Positions 10,331-23,558 of a DNA stretch of 64,000 nt are shown piece by piece. Origin of the DNA: Daedaleopsis sinensis (lineage: Eukaryota; Basidiomycota; Agaricomycetes; Polyporales; Polyporaceae); the NCBI GenBank assembly GCA_033807695.1, contig CM066306.1, positions 3,720,001-3,784,000 of the forward strand. The letters are read 5' to 3'. Position 1 is the stretch's first letter, and each line of letters begins with the position of its first letter. The translations under genes and the position numbers were made by a program. The notes below the pieces were generated by a model, which was not told the DNA's origin, searched no databases, and saw nothing but the letters and a program-made list of their open reading frames with translations.

Positions 10331-13300
10331 TTATGGAATGCGAGGTATCTGGCTGGGTGCAGGACTGGGAAGCGGCCGTCTGTACAACGGCTGCGGAGCC
10401 TGCATTGCGCCAGGATAAACTGGTTGGGTTGGTGGAACGAACTGACCAATCTGCAATCCCGGTACTTGCCCGCGTTCAGGCTGAAGAGTGCAAAGGGGTG
10501 AGCATGATCATTCGTTTTTGCACGGTCGACCTTCCTCACCTTCATCTTAGTCCCCTGCTTTTGCTTGGAATAGAACGCGAATAGGTCTGCGATGTGCCCC
10601 TCGAGGCCCTGCCGCTCACGCTCAAGACGAGTGACCTCTTTCGTCATGTGGCGCACTTCCCGCGTGAGTTCTTTCTTGAACTCCTCAACGTGCACTGTCG
10701 TGTTGTGTGAGGATCTGTACGCGGATCAGGAGGTCATGCGTACCTTGCACGTTGATCGCTGTAGCCTCTTTCATTGCCTCCACGAACCGCAATCTCTCCC
10801 CGCGGATGTCATTCGAGAGTTCTGCAATATGTCAGCGATCTAAGCGGAGGTCGAGTAGCCGGATCGCATACCTGACGCCAATGCCTTCAGCATGTTTTCT
10901 TGGTCGCGACGCTGCTTTTCTAGCATGCCAGCTAGGGAATGGGTTGCTGTTGACGGGATTGTGAGTGACTTGCCCGATATCTGGAACACACTACACGCAC
11001 TCAACGAGTTTTTTGCCTCCGCGTTCTGCTGCAGGTTCTGATGGATGGCCGCCGCTACTCCGTTCAACGTAGCGTGCAAGTCGGCCGTACTCTGCTCGCG
11101 CTGACTGTGCTCGGAAAGCAGCTTCCGTAGGTCCGACAAGAGATTACTCTGCGCCGGCCCTGCGCCGTCGAATTGTTGACCCTCTTGGTCGTCCTGTTGC
11201 TCTGAGGTGGTGCCCAACTCTCTGCAAAGCTGCTGGACACCCGCGGCGACGCCTTCTATCTGAGATGTTCCGTGCTTCACGAAAGCTTCAAGCCACTGCG
11301 ACAAGGTCAGCACTACGATGCGTACGAGATGCTGTGTGACTGACCGTGTTCAACTCATTCAGGTACCGGATACTGTCTGTCTGTTGCTCCAGCTGAGCTG
11401 CGCGCTGGTCCTCTGCATCCTTGAGGAGCGCCAGCATGTCTGCGAACTTCTGAAGGGTTGTTCAGTAATCCTGCGCTTTGAGCTTTCCGCGATCTCTATG
11501 GTCACACACCTCATAGTTCACATTCGATCCTTGCGAGTCCTCGTCCTCCCGGGTCTCCTTTGTATCCCTCAGCTGAGATAGCTGAACGAGCTTATCCAGC
11601 TTCTGGCGCAAGTCCGTCAGGTCCGGCATGTCCACTGCCGTCGTTGTCGTCTTGCCACCTTCGGACTCTAGCATACGAACGACGAGTTCTCGAAGGCCCA
11701 GGAATTGGTCTTTGACATCGGTTCGTAGTCCTTCGATCTTCCCAAGTACGGCCGCATCTGCTGTACTGTCACCTTCCTTGGGCTGTGGGATACGGCGCAG
11801 CTCTTCGAGCACCTCGTCGACTTTGGTGCGTATGTTCACAATATTCGTGCTGTTGCTGGCTGATCGTGCTCGCAGGTTATCGACCCCTGCCTGGATGTCA
11901 TCGAGCATAGGTTTCACCGTGGTGTCGGGCACGCTAGCTGGCAACACCACTGGCTGCATGGCGGGACTCGAAGTGACGGGCAATGGAAGAGCCGATAACT
12001 GGACCGCTGAAAACCTCTTCCGCGTTGGCGTGGCGATCTCTGTCTCCTGCCTATGGTCGGCAGAATAGTCGGAAGCCGGCGAGATAGAGATGGCGTCCTC
12101 CTGCGGCGGACAGAGCAGCTTGCTGTCGCGCTCCATTTGGGCAAATCTGCTCGGCCGCACGGGCGGAGACCCCATCCGCGACGCGAGAGCGTCCGACCTC
12201 GCCGACCACGTCGGGGAGCTCAGCGTGCGCCCCATGTCCGAGTCTACGGTGGACGACATGCGACTCGAGCCAACTGTGCCCTGCCGCCTCATTGCGAGCG
12301 GACTGTCGCTGCCGAGCCGGCGAGCCAGCGGTGATACCGGACTGTGCGCCCGCGGGGAGGGGTTTTCGATCTGCGCGAGGCGCTGCTTCACGACGGAGCG
12401 CTGGTCGAGGTTGCGGATCGACGGGCTCGGGGTGCGCGTGGGGCTGTCGAGACGCGACAGGTACGAGGAGCGCGCACTGGTGGGAGTCACTGGCGGTGCT
12501 GGGAGGGTGGAGAGCGCGACTTCTGAGAGCGAGAGGGCTCGAGATCCCATCTTGGCGAGTTTGGGCGTTTGGGTCGGCTCCGCTGGCACTGGCGGGAGGT
12601 CGCGCTCCAGCGTGCCGGTTGTGAACCGCGACATCTGGGAGCCATACGCAGACGAGCCTCCGGATTCTGTTGAGTGCGCTGTGTTGAGGAAGAGCGTTGC
12701 TGGGGTTTGCGAAGACGTTGGAGGAGACGACCGCGTTGAAGCTTCTACCGGAGACGGTGCTGAGCTGTAAGCGCTCTCAGACACCTCAGACACCGGGGAT
12801 CTGCCAGGCTTTCTCTCCTGGGCCAAGAGAATCGCATCCCTGTACATATAGTCAGCGGCGATCCACGCAATGTGAGTGTTCAACTCCATGCAAACCTACC
12901 AAATTTCGCTGACCCAGGTCGCTCGGTCCGTCAGCGACCTCGCCGCGAACCTCTCCCTTGCTCTGCCCTCGAATTGCAACTCGAACACCTTCCACTCTGT
13001 CTCCGAAGGCAGCATCGCCCGCTCCGTGTCGTTGACGTCGCCCGGGGCCAGCGACCGCACGTCCGAGCACGCGGCGAACGGGACAAGCTTCGGCGCCGGG
13101 TTCCCCTGCGACGTCTCCCACGTGACGAGGATGTGCGTCGAGTGCAGCTGCGCGGTGCACTCCATCCACACCGCGGGGATGTTCGAGAGCGGGACGCGGG
13201 AGAGGTAGAGCAGCGGGCCCTGCTTGCCCGTGTGCGCCGACACAGGCGAGACGCATACTATCTGTTCTTGGCGCACTCGGGGTGGGGCGTCTGTATCCTG

Positions 13301-13933
13301 CGGGATCTGGAGCATCAGTGAGGGCGGCGCGGGTCTGTAGTGCAGCTCTGGAGACGCGTCGCCCCCGAGCACGCGGGCCGCGAGAGGACTCGAGCGGCGC
13401 GGGCTGCGATCGGGGGGCTGTGGCGAGCCCTCCTTCGCAGGTGCCCCGCCGGGCGATTTGTTTTTCTTGAACACGGAGAGCAGGTTCCGGATGGACTGTC
13501 GGATAGGCGAACGCCCCTTGTCCTTCTTGTGTGCTACCGCCGCCTCGTCGTCGCCCCCGCCACGCCTCGCAGGCGTACCTCTTGGCCCCCGGGCGGCTGA
13601 CTCGCCCGGGGAGCCTCCAATTGCCTCGAAGCGCCCGATGAGCTCTTTGGTCGTCCCGCGGCGACCGAGCTCTCGGTGGTGGGATGGTTCTGGAAAGTAG
13701 GGATTGGAGTCCTCTATGGGTATTGCTTGTTCGTATTGATGGATGCCTGAGCGCGAGGAGGTGGCCGAGGATGGGGAGTAGACTCGGACTCCGTCTTGGG
13801 CCGCCGTGATTCGTGAGCGGCGGGACTTGTGGCGATGCCGCAGAGGCATGTCATCCTGGGGCGTGTGGATTGGTGAATAGTCGTCCGTGCGTGTGCTCCT
13901 ACGCGTTAGCGGCTGTGGGTAGAGAGAAGACAT
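10331..13933 (-). CDS. PH-domain and coiled-coil protein, function unknown
   Basis: Large minus-strand gene read from ATG 13933 (MSSLYPQPLTRRSTR) to the stop at 10331. The N-terminal 200 residues are Ser/Pro/Arg-rich. A PH-like fold follows near residues 210-335 (LLYLSRVPLSNIPAVWMEC, WKVFELQFEG, SLTDRATWVSEIW), with the last helix split by a clean intron at about 12895-12836. A long Ser/Thr/Pro-rich middle carries many SP and TP sites, suited to phosphorylation. The C-terminal third is predicted coiled coil (LTDLRQKLDKLVQLSQL, VEEFKKELTREVRHMTKE, TRLERERQGLEGHIADL) over several small exons. The last exon ends in a Pro-rich tail, PAPSQIPRIP. A PH domain plus coiled coil suggests a membrane- or cortex-associated scaffold; that is inference. 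I know similar uncharacterised proteins in mushrooms but no named homologue. Confidence 0.75.
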
Positions 13934-14470
13934 TGAGGCGAGCGCTGGTCGCGGAGTGGGTCGCGAATCGTGATGAAGGGTCCGGAACCCTTGTATCACT
14001 TGCTGGGGCGAACATGGGGACCAGCGTTGCGCCGATCACCAGTCAGCCTCGTCATGTTTGAGTTCGGACCGCATTCCTTTGGTGTCTCATTACTAACATA
14101 CACAACCCCACCGGAGCTGGGCGTTGTGAATGCTGTTGTTTGAAGGTTGCTGAAGAACTTGCGTTGCAGCGTACACATCGCCTTCCCAACATTCCATCAT
14201 CTACCCCGCGGCCCATGTTGATCAGCAGGCTGTTGACTACTTAGAGGTCTGAAGACCACCCCCGCCGTCCTACCCTTGCCAGATTGTGTCAGTTTCACCA
14301 CCCTCCGTACCAACTACCGTTCTATTGTGGCATCTTGAAGTATGGTGCTCACAGTGCCTCTCAATATTCCATTACGTCCACAACTCTCTGCGCATATATT
14401 AAGTCCAACGGTACGCTGCCAACGGCTATGGAATTGGTATCATACGCTGCATCTCTGATTCGCCACCATC
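13934..14470. other. Divergent intergenic region
   Basis: Lies between the minus-strand PH/coiled-coil gene and the plus-strand zinc-finger gene and presumably holds both promoters. I see no clear TATA box or repeat. Short open frames here look like chance. Confidence 0.4.
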
Positions 14471-17400
14471 ATGAACCACCCTTACTCGACAAGTTACCAT
14501 CTGTACTCCCCCGCACCTCCTCCTCCTCCTCCTCCTCCTCCTCCAGCTCCACGGCCGTCGCCTGCTCAGCATCTTCCCGCTCTTGTTCCTGAAGAATATA
14601 GGGGCTGGGTGCTTATACCTCCTGAGAATCCGCCACCGTCATCGGTCCGTCATGGTTCTTCTCACACATCAGAGGACCGCTACTACACACCCAAATTGCA
14701 TGGATGCGCGGGGACCTCCATCATGTACATAACGTTTGCGGAGCATTTCCCGATAACTTCACAGGACCTCCGACTGATGGATATCCCTGAGACATACACC
14801 CAATAGATACGATTTTGTTATCGTTACTTACTCCGCTGAGTACGTAATCGGAATACCGGCGCCCCGAGGGAAGGACTTGTCGATTTGAGCTATGAGTCTG
14901 ACTTACCACTGGCCGTCGTCTCTGTATCACCGCCTCTATGTCTGTCCCTCCCAGCAACTGGCTAGGTGTGGTGTGATTGAACTCCATATAGACAACGAGC
15001 TCACCGATTGCCATACAGACAGTGATATCCACTCCGAGATCTTGGACTCTCAGACTGGCTGTTCATCTCTGGCTACTAGCGGCGCCACTGCGACTCGACG
15101 CCCTTCGGCGAGCGTGCGGTACACATGCAAGAGATGCCCGGATGCGCCAATATTCACCAAGATCTGTAGAGCCAAAAGACACGCAGAAGGGAAGGGACAT
15201 CGTGACCGGGTTCTGCAAGCGGTGTCAAGGGCACACACGCGCACGCTCGTAGCAGTGCCACCTTATCCCGAGGATGTCCTTCTTGTTGACCGACAGGAGA
15301 CTCAAGCCACAGGTTCGGATGCCGCACTGGGTTTCCTTGCCTCCTTATCTAGAGGGGTCACGGACGTCCCGCGGGCTCTGGCTACGACATCCAAGTCGGA
15401 CCTCGGGGTGCACAGGTCCGACTCTGAGTTCGTGGCCCGCGGGGTAGGCCTCGGGCTAGGCGATGTCAAGGGGCAGCGGAGCGGTAGTATTGGATCACCT
15501 TCAGACTGGCCGTACGACATCTTCGCTGAGCCGCCTCCGTGGAGTCCCGGGCCACCTCCGACTTTGCATGCTACCCGGTCCCCCCCACAAGATCTTCCAA
15601 GTTCAGACTCGGACTCCGATTGTGGTAAGTTCGATTGGTTATCTGCGAGGGTAATGATTAACTTTCGTAGCGAGTGGAGCCTCGTCCACTGGCGGCATAG
15701 ACTCGGATACGGCTTCACTGGACTGGTCAGATGGCATAGACTCCGATTCCGATGCAGACGTACATAACATATCAGACTATATCAACCTATGTCGAGATCA
15801 AAGTAGATGTGCGAGCTCTACTGAAACATGGGAGCCATATCCCAATGTGACGGTACGCTGCGACTTCAAGTAGTTTATAGAGGTTGCAAGATTGGCTAAT
15901 TTGCATTGCTCCCTGCGCTGCGGCTAGTACGCAATCTTGGATGTCATATCTAACTTCCCGCGACATCCGATGCCTGACGAACTGCTCCGAATCCTCCTAT
16001 GGGGCATGAAGCAGCTTGGGGTCAAGGATGTGCCCAACCTCGCCGCGTTTAGACGATTTCAGGCGTTTCTCCAAGGGTCCGACACATTCACCAAAGCACG
16101 TGCATGTGTGTCCGTTCTAGGCAACCACTTCACGACGAACGACATTCTACAATCCATCCGTCTGGTACGTCTGTGTAGTAATTATCATTCAGAAGCGGGG
16201 GCTGATGTACAAATCTTCGTCTTAGGATATGTCCAATCCGATCGTCCGGGATCAACTCGTGTTCTATCCTGAGGAACCTATCGACGGTACCTCCGAGCTT
16301 CGACACTCTGCTAAATGGCTTCGCATCCTGCCAGACTGTCAGCTCACCCCGATGTGGATCTCTCCGGAGAACAAGCATTTCTACGTCATGGAGCTCGCTT
16401 GGGATAGTGTGTATGGGCATGTCTTGCCATTGCGATGGTATCTCCGCGCGGGACAAATGCACATGGAGTACTACCGAGTTGCTACAACGGAGGTCAGTGT
16501 GCGTATCAAGGTATAGTAGGCCCGTAAAATTATTCATCCGTTACCCTGCAGAATGGTCTGGAAGTTGACGATCGGGTTCGACTTAAAGGGTCGGCGGTCA
16601 ATCTGAAGATGCCCCTTCCGGAGCTCCTCGACGCTTCAACCCAGTCAGGAAGATCAATCATACTTGCCGGTGTGCTCTCCCTGCGCGATCTGTCAAGTAA
16701 TGTGTGTGAATTGACCTCTGGCTAACAGAATACACCCGACACCAGTGGACCGTGACAACATTGAACCCCTGGCGTGTGAAAGCAGCGGGGCGGCCCTGCT
16801 ACAAGTATTTTATCCTTTTCGGGGGGGACGACGTCTCTGGCAATCGGAGCAAGTCATGGAACAAGCATTGGTGTTACTACTACTGCGCCGCCGGCCTTCC
16901 GCTCGAGTGCCTCAATCAAGAGTACTTTGTGCACTTTCTGTCTTCGTCACAGCATGCGGGTCCTCTCGAGCAAGTTGCTGCGATTACAGACCGTCTCCGG
17001 TGAGTGTATTCTCATTGAAGTAGATGTCTGCTCTCCGAGTACGAGTCTCGGAAGGAGCAGGTTTCATACTAGGAACTCACTGCTGATTGTCTAGATCGGT
17101 GAAGGATAGTGGGCTGGTCTGTTTTGACTGCGCGAATGCTTCTTCGGCCGATTCCGATGATATCGCGCGGGAGAGCTTGATCCTCCCTGACCTATTTGTC
17201 GGTACTGGTGATGGTCCCTGGCAATCGGAGTTATCCAGTCACTCCGGGGATGCTCACCCTTGTCGGTTCTGCAAAATGGGAGGGAATGTGAAGGAGCGTT
17301 CAAGTGACGAAGGGTTTCAGGCTATCATGGCGGTACGTCGCGATCATGCGGCAATATAAGGCGTGTAACTGATACTGCGGTCAAGGTCGGTGATCCTCGA

Positions 17401-19659
17401 ACACCCCAGGGCACGCTGAACGTCATCCATATGAACCTCGAGGCGGCGACGTTCGCGAGGCGCGGTACTGCTATTGCTACTACTCAGCAAGAGACAGGAG
17501 TACTTGACAGTTTGGCTCAGACTGTCATTGATCACCTTGTCGAGCAAGGGAAGCATCTATTTGACGAGAGAGCTCCCGACGGGTCAAAGCGTTACACCAA
17601 CGCAGAGATCCATGCAAATTTGGTCGCAGAGCGAGATACCGTCCTCGCTAGTGGGTGTTATATCAACAGTTTGCTCACGGACGATGGTCGGTTGTTTAAT
17701 ATTGGATTTGCAACATAAGTCTAACTTCTCTCTGTCGTAGCTTTCGACCCACACCAAGACACAGCTCTAGGGCGGCTTCATCTGGTTCTTCTCGGATTCA
17801 CGAAGTACTTTTGGAGTGCTTTGCTTCCTCCAAGTGGACGCAAACTCACCAATACCGAGAAGGAGGCTCTGGATCACGCTGAGGCAGTTCTCCTCTCTCT
17901 GAGTCAAGACGGCCTGGGGGATCGCTCCGTCCGGGCGGACTATGTAATGCGATATCGCGGGAGCCTTGTTGGGCGACACCTTCACAGCATCACACAGGTC
18001 GCGGTCTTTCTTTTTGGAAACAGTGCCGGTGATGTCCTTCTTCGTGTTTGGGTGCGACTGGGTCGGCTCTGCGCTACACTTTTTATTGAGAAAATTAAAG
18101 ACATGCGTATTTTCATCGTGAGTTGTCCGCCCGCCGGGAATGCTAACTGTCTGCCCGGTCCGGGGTCATCTCCTTCCGCGAAGTACAATGCTGACGAACT
18201 GGTTGCCGCTAGGATCGGCTCAAAATCATTGTCGAGGACTTCTACGACGCAGTTGTTCAGTTCAACCCGACATGGGTGATGTACAAGAACAAATTCCACC
18301 ATCTTGCACATACTGCTCTGTTCATCGAGCGCTTTGGGCCTATGGGCCTATACGCCGAAGATCGCTTCGAGAAGTTCCATGGTGTCTGGCGCAATAGCTC
18401 CGTTTTCAGCAACCATCATGCCGCTAGTCGAGACTCTGCTGCTCATTTCAACGCGATGGATGCCACGAAGCATATCATCTCTGGAGGATACTTCCTGTGG
18501 CGGGGTCGAATAGCTCAGGCCAGCCCCAAAGTTCTCGATCTCTTCGCTCAGAGTCAAATACAGGAGCGATTTGGCATACGAAATAGAACCCCTCGCCGAC
18601 CAGGTGTGTGCATATCGCTGACTCTGTCATATGATGATGTACAAGATCACACATATTAATGAACGCACTGCTGTGTCAGGGACTGTGACTTTTCCACGGT
18701 TGTCCGCCAAGTTGAGGACAGCCTGGGGGAGCATGCCGGCCTCTCACGATCCCGGTCTAGAGAGCTGTTGGCCACGCGAGGATCGTAGTGTCTGGCATTG
18801 CTTCTACCGTGAAGCCCAAAGTGTCGTGACCATTCGCGGCGACATCTGCACCTCAGGGATGTTTGTATGGAAGACTCATCCTCATCCTGGGGTAGCCCGG
18901 GTCCACTCTATCTTTGCGCGGGACCAATCTCTGTCTCGTGGAGCCTCACCAGATGTTATTGTGCGCGTCGAGCTTTTCAAAATGGGCGACATACATCCTT
19001 CAGCCGAGTGTCCGACCCTAGTCAAATCCAGTATGCATCTTGTGCGCGCACAGGTACAATATATCTCTTGAAGGCCATACACACAGCAGCGCAATATCTA
19101 ACCTCTAATATTACAGGACATTCTCTTTGTGGTCAATGCTCAGCATGATTGTTTCAAGCACAAATGCACAGTCAGCTCCTCGGCAACTCGCATCCAAGAA
19201 CGCCAGGAGACAACCTTGAAGGCGAAGGTTGTGCAGCATCTCGACGACTGTGATTACATTCTCAACATTTTTGTGCTCCACCATTATGACGAGCTTCTCT
19301 CGTTACTCGACCCTCGTTACACCAACCCGGTCTCTCAGGTCTCACCCGAAGTCCGACAGAGCATCCGCACGACAGCCGCCAGTGTCCTTCGCAATCAAAT
19401 CCAAGCTCGAGAGACTTCAAAAGGTGCTGTCAGACAAGCTCGTGCATCTGCCAAAAGCAAGACTAGCAAATCAAACGTGATCCATACAGCGTCTGCACAG
19501 ACCGAGGACTCGCAGCTTCCTCCGTCCACTGGCTCTGAGGTGCCAACCGTGGCGGCCCCGCAGCCATCCGTATCGGGAATAACTAGAAAGCGGGTGAAAG
19601 GAAAGGCAGCTGCACAGGGAGCTTCTCGAGAACAGAGAGGTTCAGGTCCAATAGAATAG
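14471..19659 (+). CDS. Large zinc-finger protein of a basidiomycete-expanded, transposon-like family
   Basis: About 12 exons joined in frame encode roughly 1,300 residues ending at the stop at 19657. The first exon (Pro-rich, with a TCC-repeat poly-Pro run at 14515-14545) is assigned with low confidence; from about 15013 the frame is solid. It has a C2H2-like finger (YTCKRCPDAP ... KRHAEGKGH), an acidic Ser/Asp stretch, then blocks I recall from many mushroom hypothetical proteins: VPNLAAFRRFQAFLQG, GDDVSGNRSKSWNKHWCYYY, LNQEYFVHFLSSS, CRFCKMGG, RLHLVLLGFTKYFW, NKFHHLAHTALFIERFGP, RFEKFHGVWRNSSVFSNHHA and DILFVVNAQHDC. The H-x-x-H...FGP and E-x-F-x-x-F-x-x-x-x-R order recalls the DUF4218-type region beside CACTA transposases; that link is inference. 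The C-terminus is Lys/Ser-rich. No stops or frameshifts were found in the assembled exons. Biochemical role unknown. Confidence 0.7.
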
Positions 19660-19881
19660 AGTAGATGCGAGGACGGTTGTATGGCAGTGACATAGAGAAA
19701 CGGACTCCAGCAGATTCGGACGTGCTCAGTCAAGCGTGAGAGCCCCAGCCTGAGGTGCGTTCACTTACGCGCCATAGCGCCTCGCATGCCGTCACAGCTT
19801 CCCATGCATCTCTCTGCACTCTTCCTTCATCTTTCGGATTGTATCTTCGAGACATTCTGCTGGCTATGGCATTGGGCTGTG

Positions 19882-20988
19882 CTAAACATCATCTACATCG
19901 AAAGTCTGAGAGGGACAGTCACGAAGTCTCGCCGCCTCCTCGCCGTGCAGCTGAAGTGTGATCTCGTACTCCAGTCCACGAAGATCTTTCTCCAGGTGCG
20001 TTACCCGATCCACGACGTCCACGGCAGATCGGGCGACCTCAGTATGCTGCTTCAAGGCCCGTTCGTATGCCTCGATCTCTTGTTCTTGTTCCTGGACCTT
20101 GGCTTCTAGGGAATCCACGCGGGCAAGCAATGATCGCACGATGATAATCACCGTATGCGCTGACCATGCCGGTGCTCCAGTTCTCTGAGGTGAGTCCCGA
20201 GCAGCAGTGCTATTCGCACGAGTCGTCTCAAGATGCACCAGTTTGGAGGAGTCTGTGGGTGGTCGAGAGTTCGCATGAGCCAGAACCAAGGTGGTCGGGT
20301 CGGACTCCTGGTGCTGTGAGACACAAGGCCTCTTTGACGGCATGGTCATGTCCGACCGTTCCGTTCCTATGATCACCGGACACCCACACCGGCACGTCAG
20401 TCAGTAACCATGGATTTAATCAAGAATTGGCCTCACCTTGCTTCTGTCCCAGTGCCTCCCAAGCAGCCCGCTTCGCTCCGACGACCTTTGACTCCACGCT
20501 GCAAGCAGGCACGTTGCACTTAGATGTCAGATTGGAATGGCACCGACAAGGTCATCGACGTACTGATCTGACCTATACATCTGATCTGGACTAACACGCA
20601 GAACCCCTTCGCACTCGAGATTGTGCCGCTGTGTAACAGTCACAGGCAGGGCCGAACCAACTTCCGGAGAGCGAGATTGATCTGTGTGGCAGCGCCGATT
20701 TTCAGTCAGTATCAAGTGCTCTAATATACGATAGCTGAGGAGATATTGACCTTCCAGCAAAGCTTGGAACACCTGGCTGTCCTCGGCCTGAGAATTCAAC
20801 CATCCGGTCTGACTTTCAAATAGCCTTTGCAGGAGGAACAGGATGGGCGAAGCCAGGAAGCATGTTCAATGCAGTGAGTTGCCGTCCAACAGAACGAAGT
20901 TATGGAGAAACGAGTGTGGTTCCTCAACCACTCACCGTGCGTTCTCCATCTCAGCTCGCATGGCAGCACCTCTCTTCGTTGCCGACAT
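19882..20988 (-). CDS. Coiled-coil protein encoded between the two expanded-family genes
   Basis: Read from ATG 20988 (MSATKRGAAMRAEMENAR); a GTGAGT donor at about 20935 leads to the exon LFESQTGWLNSQAEDSQ and then a helical stretch QALLEGQYLLSYRILEHL. Later exons include SKVVGAKRAAWEALGQKQ and a last exon with a heptad-like coiled coil (LLARVDSLEAKVQEQEQEIE, VVDRVTHLEKDLRGLEYEI), ending SQTFDVDDV. About 250-280 residues. The gene is antisense to, and lies between, the plus-strand zinc-finger and Ser/Thr-rich genes. I do not recognise a named family. The leading helix plus C-terminal coiled coil suggests an oligomerising partner, perhaps of its neighbours (inference). The middle exon junctions (20560-20380) are uncertain. 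Confidence 0.5.
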
Positions 20989-21180
20989 ACTGAGACCTTG
21001 AAGAAGATGAGCGACGTTGGCAGAGGGTGAATTGCCAAGATAGGAAGCTCACGCGCCTGTGTTTGTTCACGTTAGGTCCCAGTGGCGAGCAAACTTCAAA
21101 CCTCATCGTCCCCAGGCTCCAAGCTCGTCTGCTGCCCTCTGCGTTGTCTCGAACTCATTCGTTCTGCTCATCCCCCCGCC

Positions 21181-22854
21181 ATGGCGTCCAGTCCCAGCAG
21201 TGCTCCGGATCCGTTCCTGCCTGGCACTCCAGCCAGTAATCACCTTGGGGACCCTGGTGAGACGCCTCCGGTGTCGAGTTTCCAGCGTGGCTCTCTGCCA
21301 GTGTCGTCCGCAAGTCCGATTCCACATGGACCATGGCATTCTCCCACAGCATCCGACTCGTTTCACGATGCACTCCCCCTATCACATCACGCAGGCTCTC
21401 CCATGAGTAGCAACTTCTCGACAGCGACAGGAGCCAGCACCTTCGGAACTCCTATCACCAGCGTACCTCAGGCTTTCACCATGACCGCCCAACCCAGCTC
21501 CCGCGTCAGTGTCCGGCGTGCGGCCCTGACGGTAGGTCTCGTCTCGAAAATCATCTATCATCTCAGAAATTCTGACGCAACTGTTTTTCCAAGCGCACTG
21601 CCAGTGCTAGACTCAGCGATCATGAAAGTGACGATGAGCATAACATACCGGGTGCGCCACCTGCGAAATATCAACGCATCGCCGAAAGCATGGGGCTTCC
21701 TCCAGAAAAGGCAGCTGAGGTCGCACAGACAGCTCTTGTACGTTGTCTCACATCGTGCAACAACTCCGTTGTAATGAACCCCCGGGTCTCTGCCTATCTT
21801 AGCTCACCCCACGAACTGTCCGTGTTATAACCCATGCGCGCATCGCCATGCTCAACGACCTAGCCATCAGTCTGCGAGCTGCTCAAGCTGCCGCTGCCGA
21901 GAAGCACTGGGTCATGCCTGAGGAGCTCGAGGTGTGTCTTTTGCCAACCACATCCATCACTATCTGTCACTAACGTGACTCGATGTACCATCAGATTACC
22001 ATCAAGAAGCGAGCACACATCGCGCTGTTCACTCCCCTCCCCTATGCATGGAAGCAGGGGCGTATCACTGTCATATATGTAATGTTCAACTTTAAGATAT
22101 ATCCTCCTCAATCTGTGCGCTCACAGTGCTCACATTGCAGGCTATCCTCAAGAAGAAGAAAGAGTTACCTGCAGATATCGGAAAGCACCCGAGCTGGAAA
22201 GCCGCGATACGCACCGAGATTAGCGATGTGCTCTCTCGCGCCCGATTCAAAGTGAAAGCGCTCGTACGTCGCAATCCTGCTTCGGCAGATCATTCTACTG
22301 TTCGCTGACATGGTCTTTCTGACGCAGATCCTTGGTACCCTCGAGCGTGAAGATCCTACGCAACGAGTTGATATCTACACCATGTGTCTGCGCCTTCTCG
22401 AAGATCTCAAGCTGAACCAGCGCAATGTCCACATCACAGACGAAGTGCTCGCAGGCTTAGCTTATCTGGTAGGGGTCCTCTCTGAGTCGTTGTATTACTG
22501 ATTCATTTTCGCTCACACCATTCTCCTATTGTTAGCGAAAGATGATGCAAGCGGAGAGGGCGGCAGCCGCCGTTGGACGGGACATGTGGGACATTCTCGA
22601 CGTCCGTGTTCGCGCTACGCGGGGTGAACATCACCACAATGATGCTCGTCGCATCGCGTAAGTTCAGACGTCATGCACGACAATGAATCTTTATTGACTT
22701 AACCGGTAGAAACATGAATGCATGGCTTGCCGACGATCAACTCGAACATGGAGATGTCCCCGCAGATGTTACACCGAGTAACAGTCTTGGATCTATGCAG
22801 AAGACCGTATTCGAAGCTATGCAGGCCGAGACATATGGAGACGATGTCGAATAG
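21181..22854 (+). CDS. Basidiomycete-expanded protein, Ser/Thr-rich N-terminus, helical C-terminus
   Basis: Starts at the ATG at 21181 (MASSPSSAPDPFLPGTP) and ends DVE at 22854. The first 115 residues are Ser/Pro/Thr-rich and probably disordered. At least seven further exons, all with GT-AG ends, follow: KYQRIAESMGLPPEKAAEVA, LTPRTVRVITHARIAML, ITIKKRAHIALFTPLPYAW, KKKELPADIGKHPSWKAAI with RTEISDVLSRARFKVKAL, DPTQRVDIYTMCLRLL, ITDEVLAGLAYL and RRIANMNAWLADDQLEHG. The helical core has the spacing I recall from an uncharacterised family abundant in agaricomycete genomes, often beside transposon-like genes. It shares no similarity with the large zinc-finger protein 1.5 kb upstream, but the two form one block with the coiled-coil gene. 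Catalytic residues cannot be named and the function is unknown. A shorter product from internal ATGs is possible. Confidence 0.65.
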
Positions 22855-23558
22855 GTACCTCCTGTACATGTACTGTACTGTTATGTGAAGACCTCATAAT
22901 ACTAGTAGACATTCGAACTGTACACGTGCTGTACTCACGATCACCGTCAGTGTACGCAACAGGATGCGTAGACGAAATGGAGCGTACTGGCTGAGAGTCC
23001 CCAGAACACTATCAGCGTGGCCACCCAAGCATTCAGAATGCTTCTACTACAGACACTGTAATAGTACTATGATCAAAACTATACTCTTTGTGAATCGAAA
23101 CATCGGACATCCTCAGGAGATTATGTACATGATCGATATCCAGAGATGTACTGATGGAGCCTGTCACAATATCCTGATGGGCATTATCCGACCTCGTCGA
23201 TCAGATATCTTCGTTGTATCCGCGCATTTTCAGTGTGTATCCGTATTGCGATCCTTCTCAATATCATCAACGTCCGGTTTGCACATTGCCATCATTCATC
23301 CCACTTGATCTTCCGCCACTGCCCGCTCCTTTTCCCGGTGATTCGTCCTTGACCGACTCGGGGCGCCGCTTCGGGTCCGGTATTGGGCTCACAAACACGC
23401 ATACGTTGGCTGAACCTCTAAGGCAAGACCTTCAATATACAGACGGAATTCATGGCCGCCATCCTGAACCTGGGACTGTGGCGAGCAATTACCTCCCCGT
23501 GACCTGGACCGAAAACATCGGCTCAATCAATAGTTATGACACGGCGGATAGTAGATTA
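22855..23558. other. Region between the three-gene block and the foldback element
   Basis: Mostly without recognisable genes. From 23214 a plus-strand frame reads YPYCDPSQYHQRPVC then a Pro/Leu-rich stretch (LDLPPLPAPFPG) and runs into the element at 23559, where it is cut. It could be the 5' remnant of a gene split by the insertion; this is weak evidence. Confidence 0.3.

Noticed and set aside
14471..19659. Calling the large zinc-finger protein a KDZ or Plavaka transposase
   Set aside because: The motif order recalls transposon-linked families, but I cannot identify their defining catalytic residues, so only a transposon-like family is stated.
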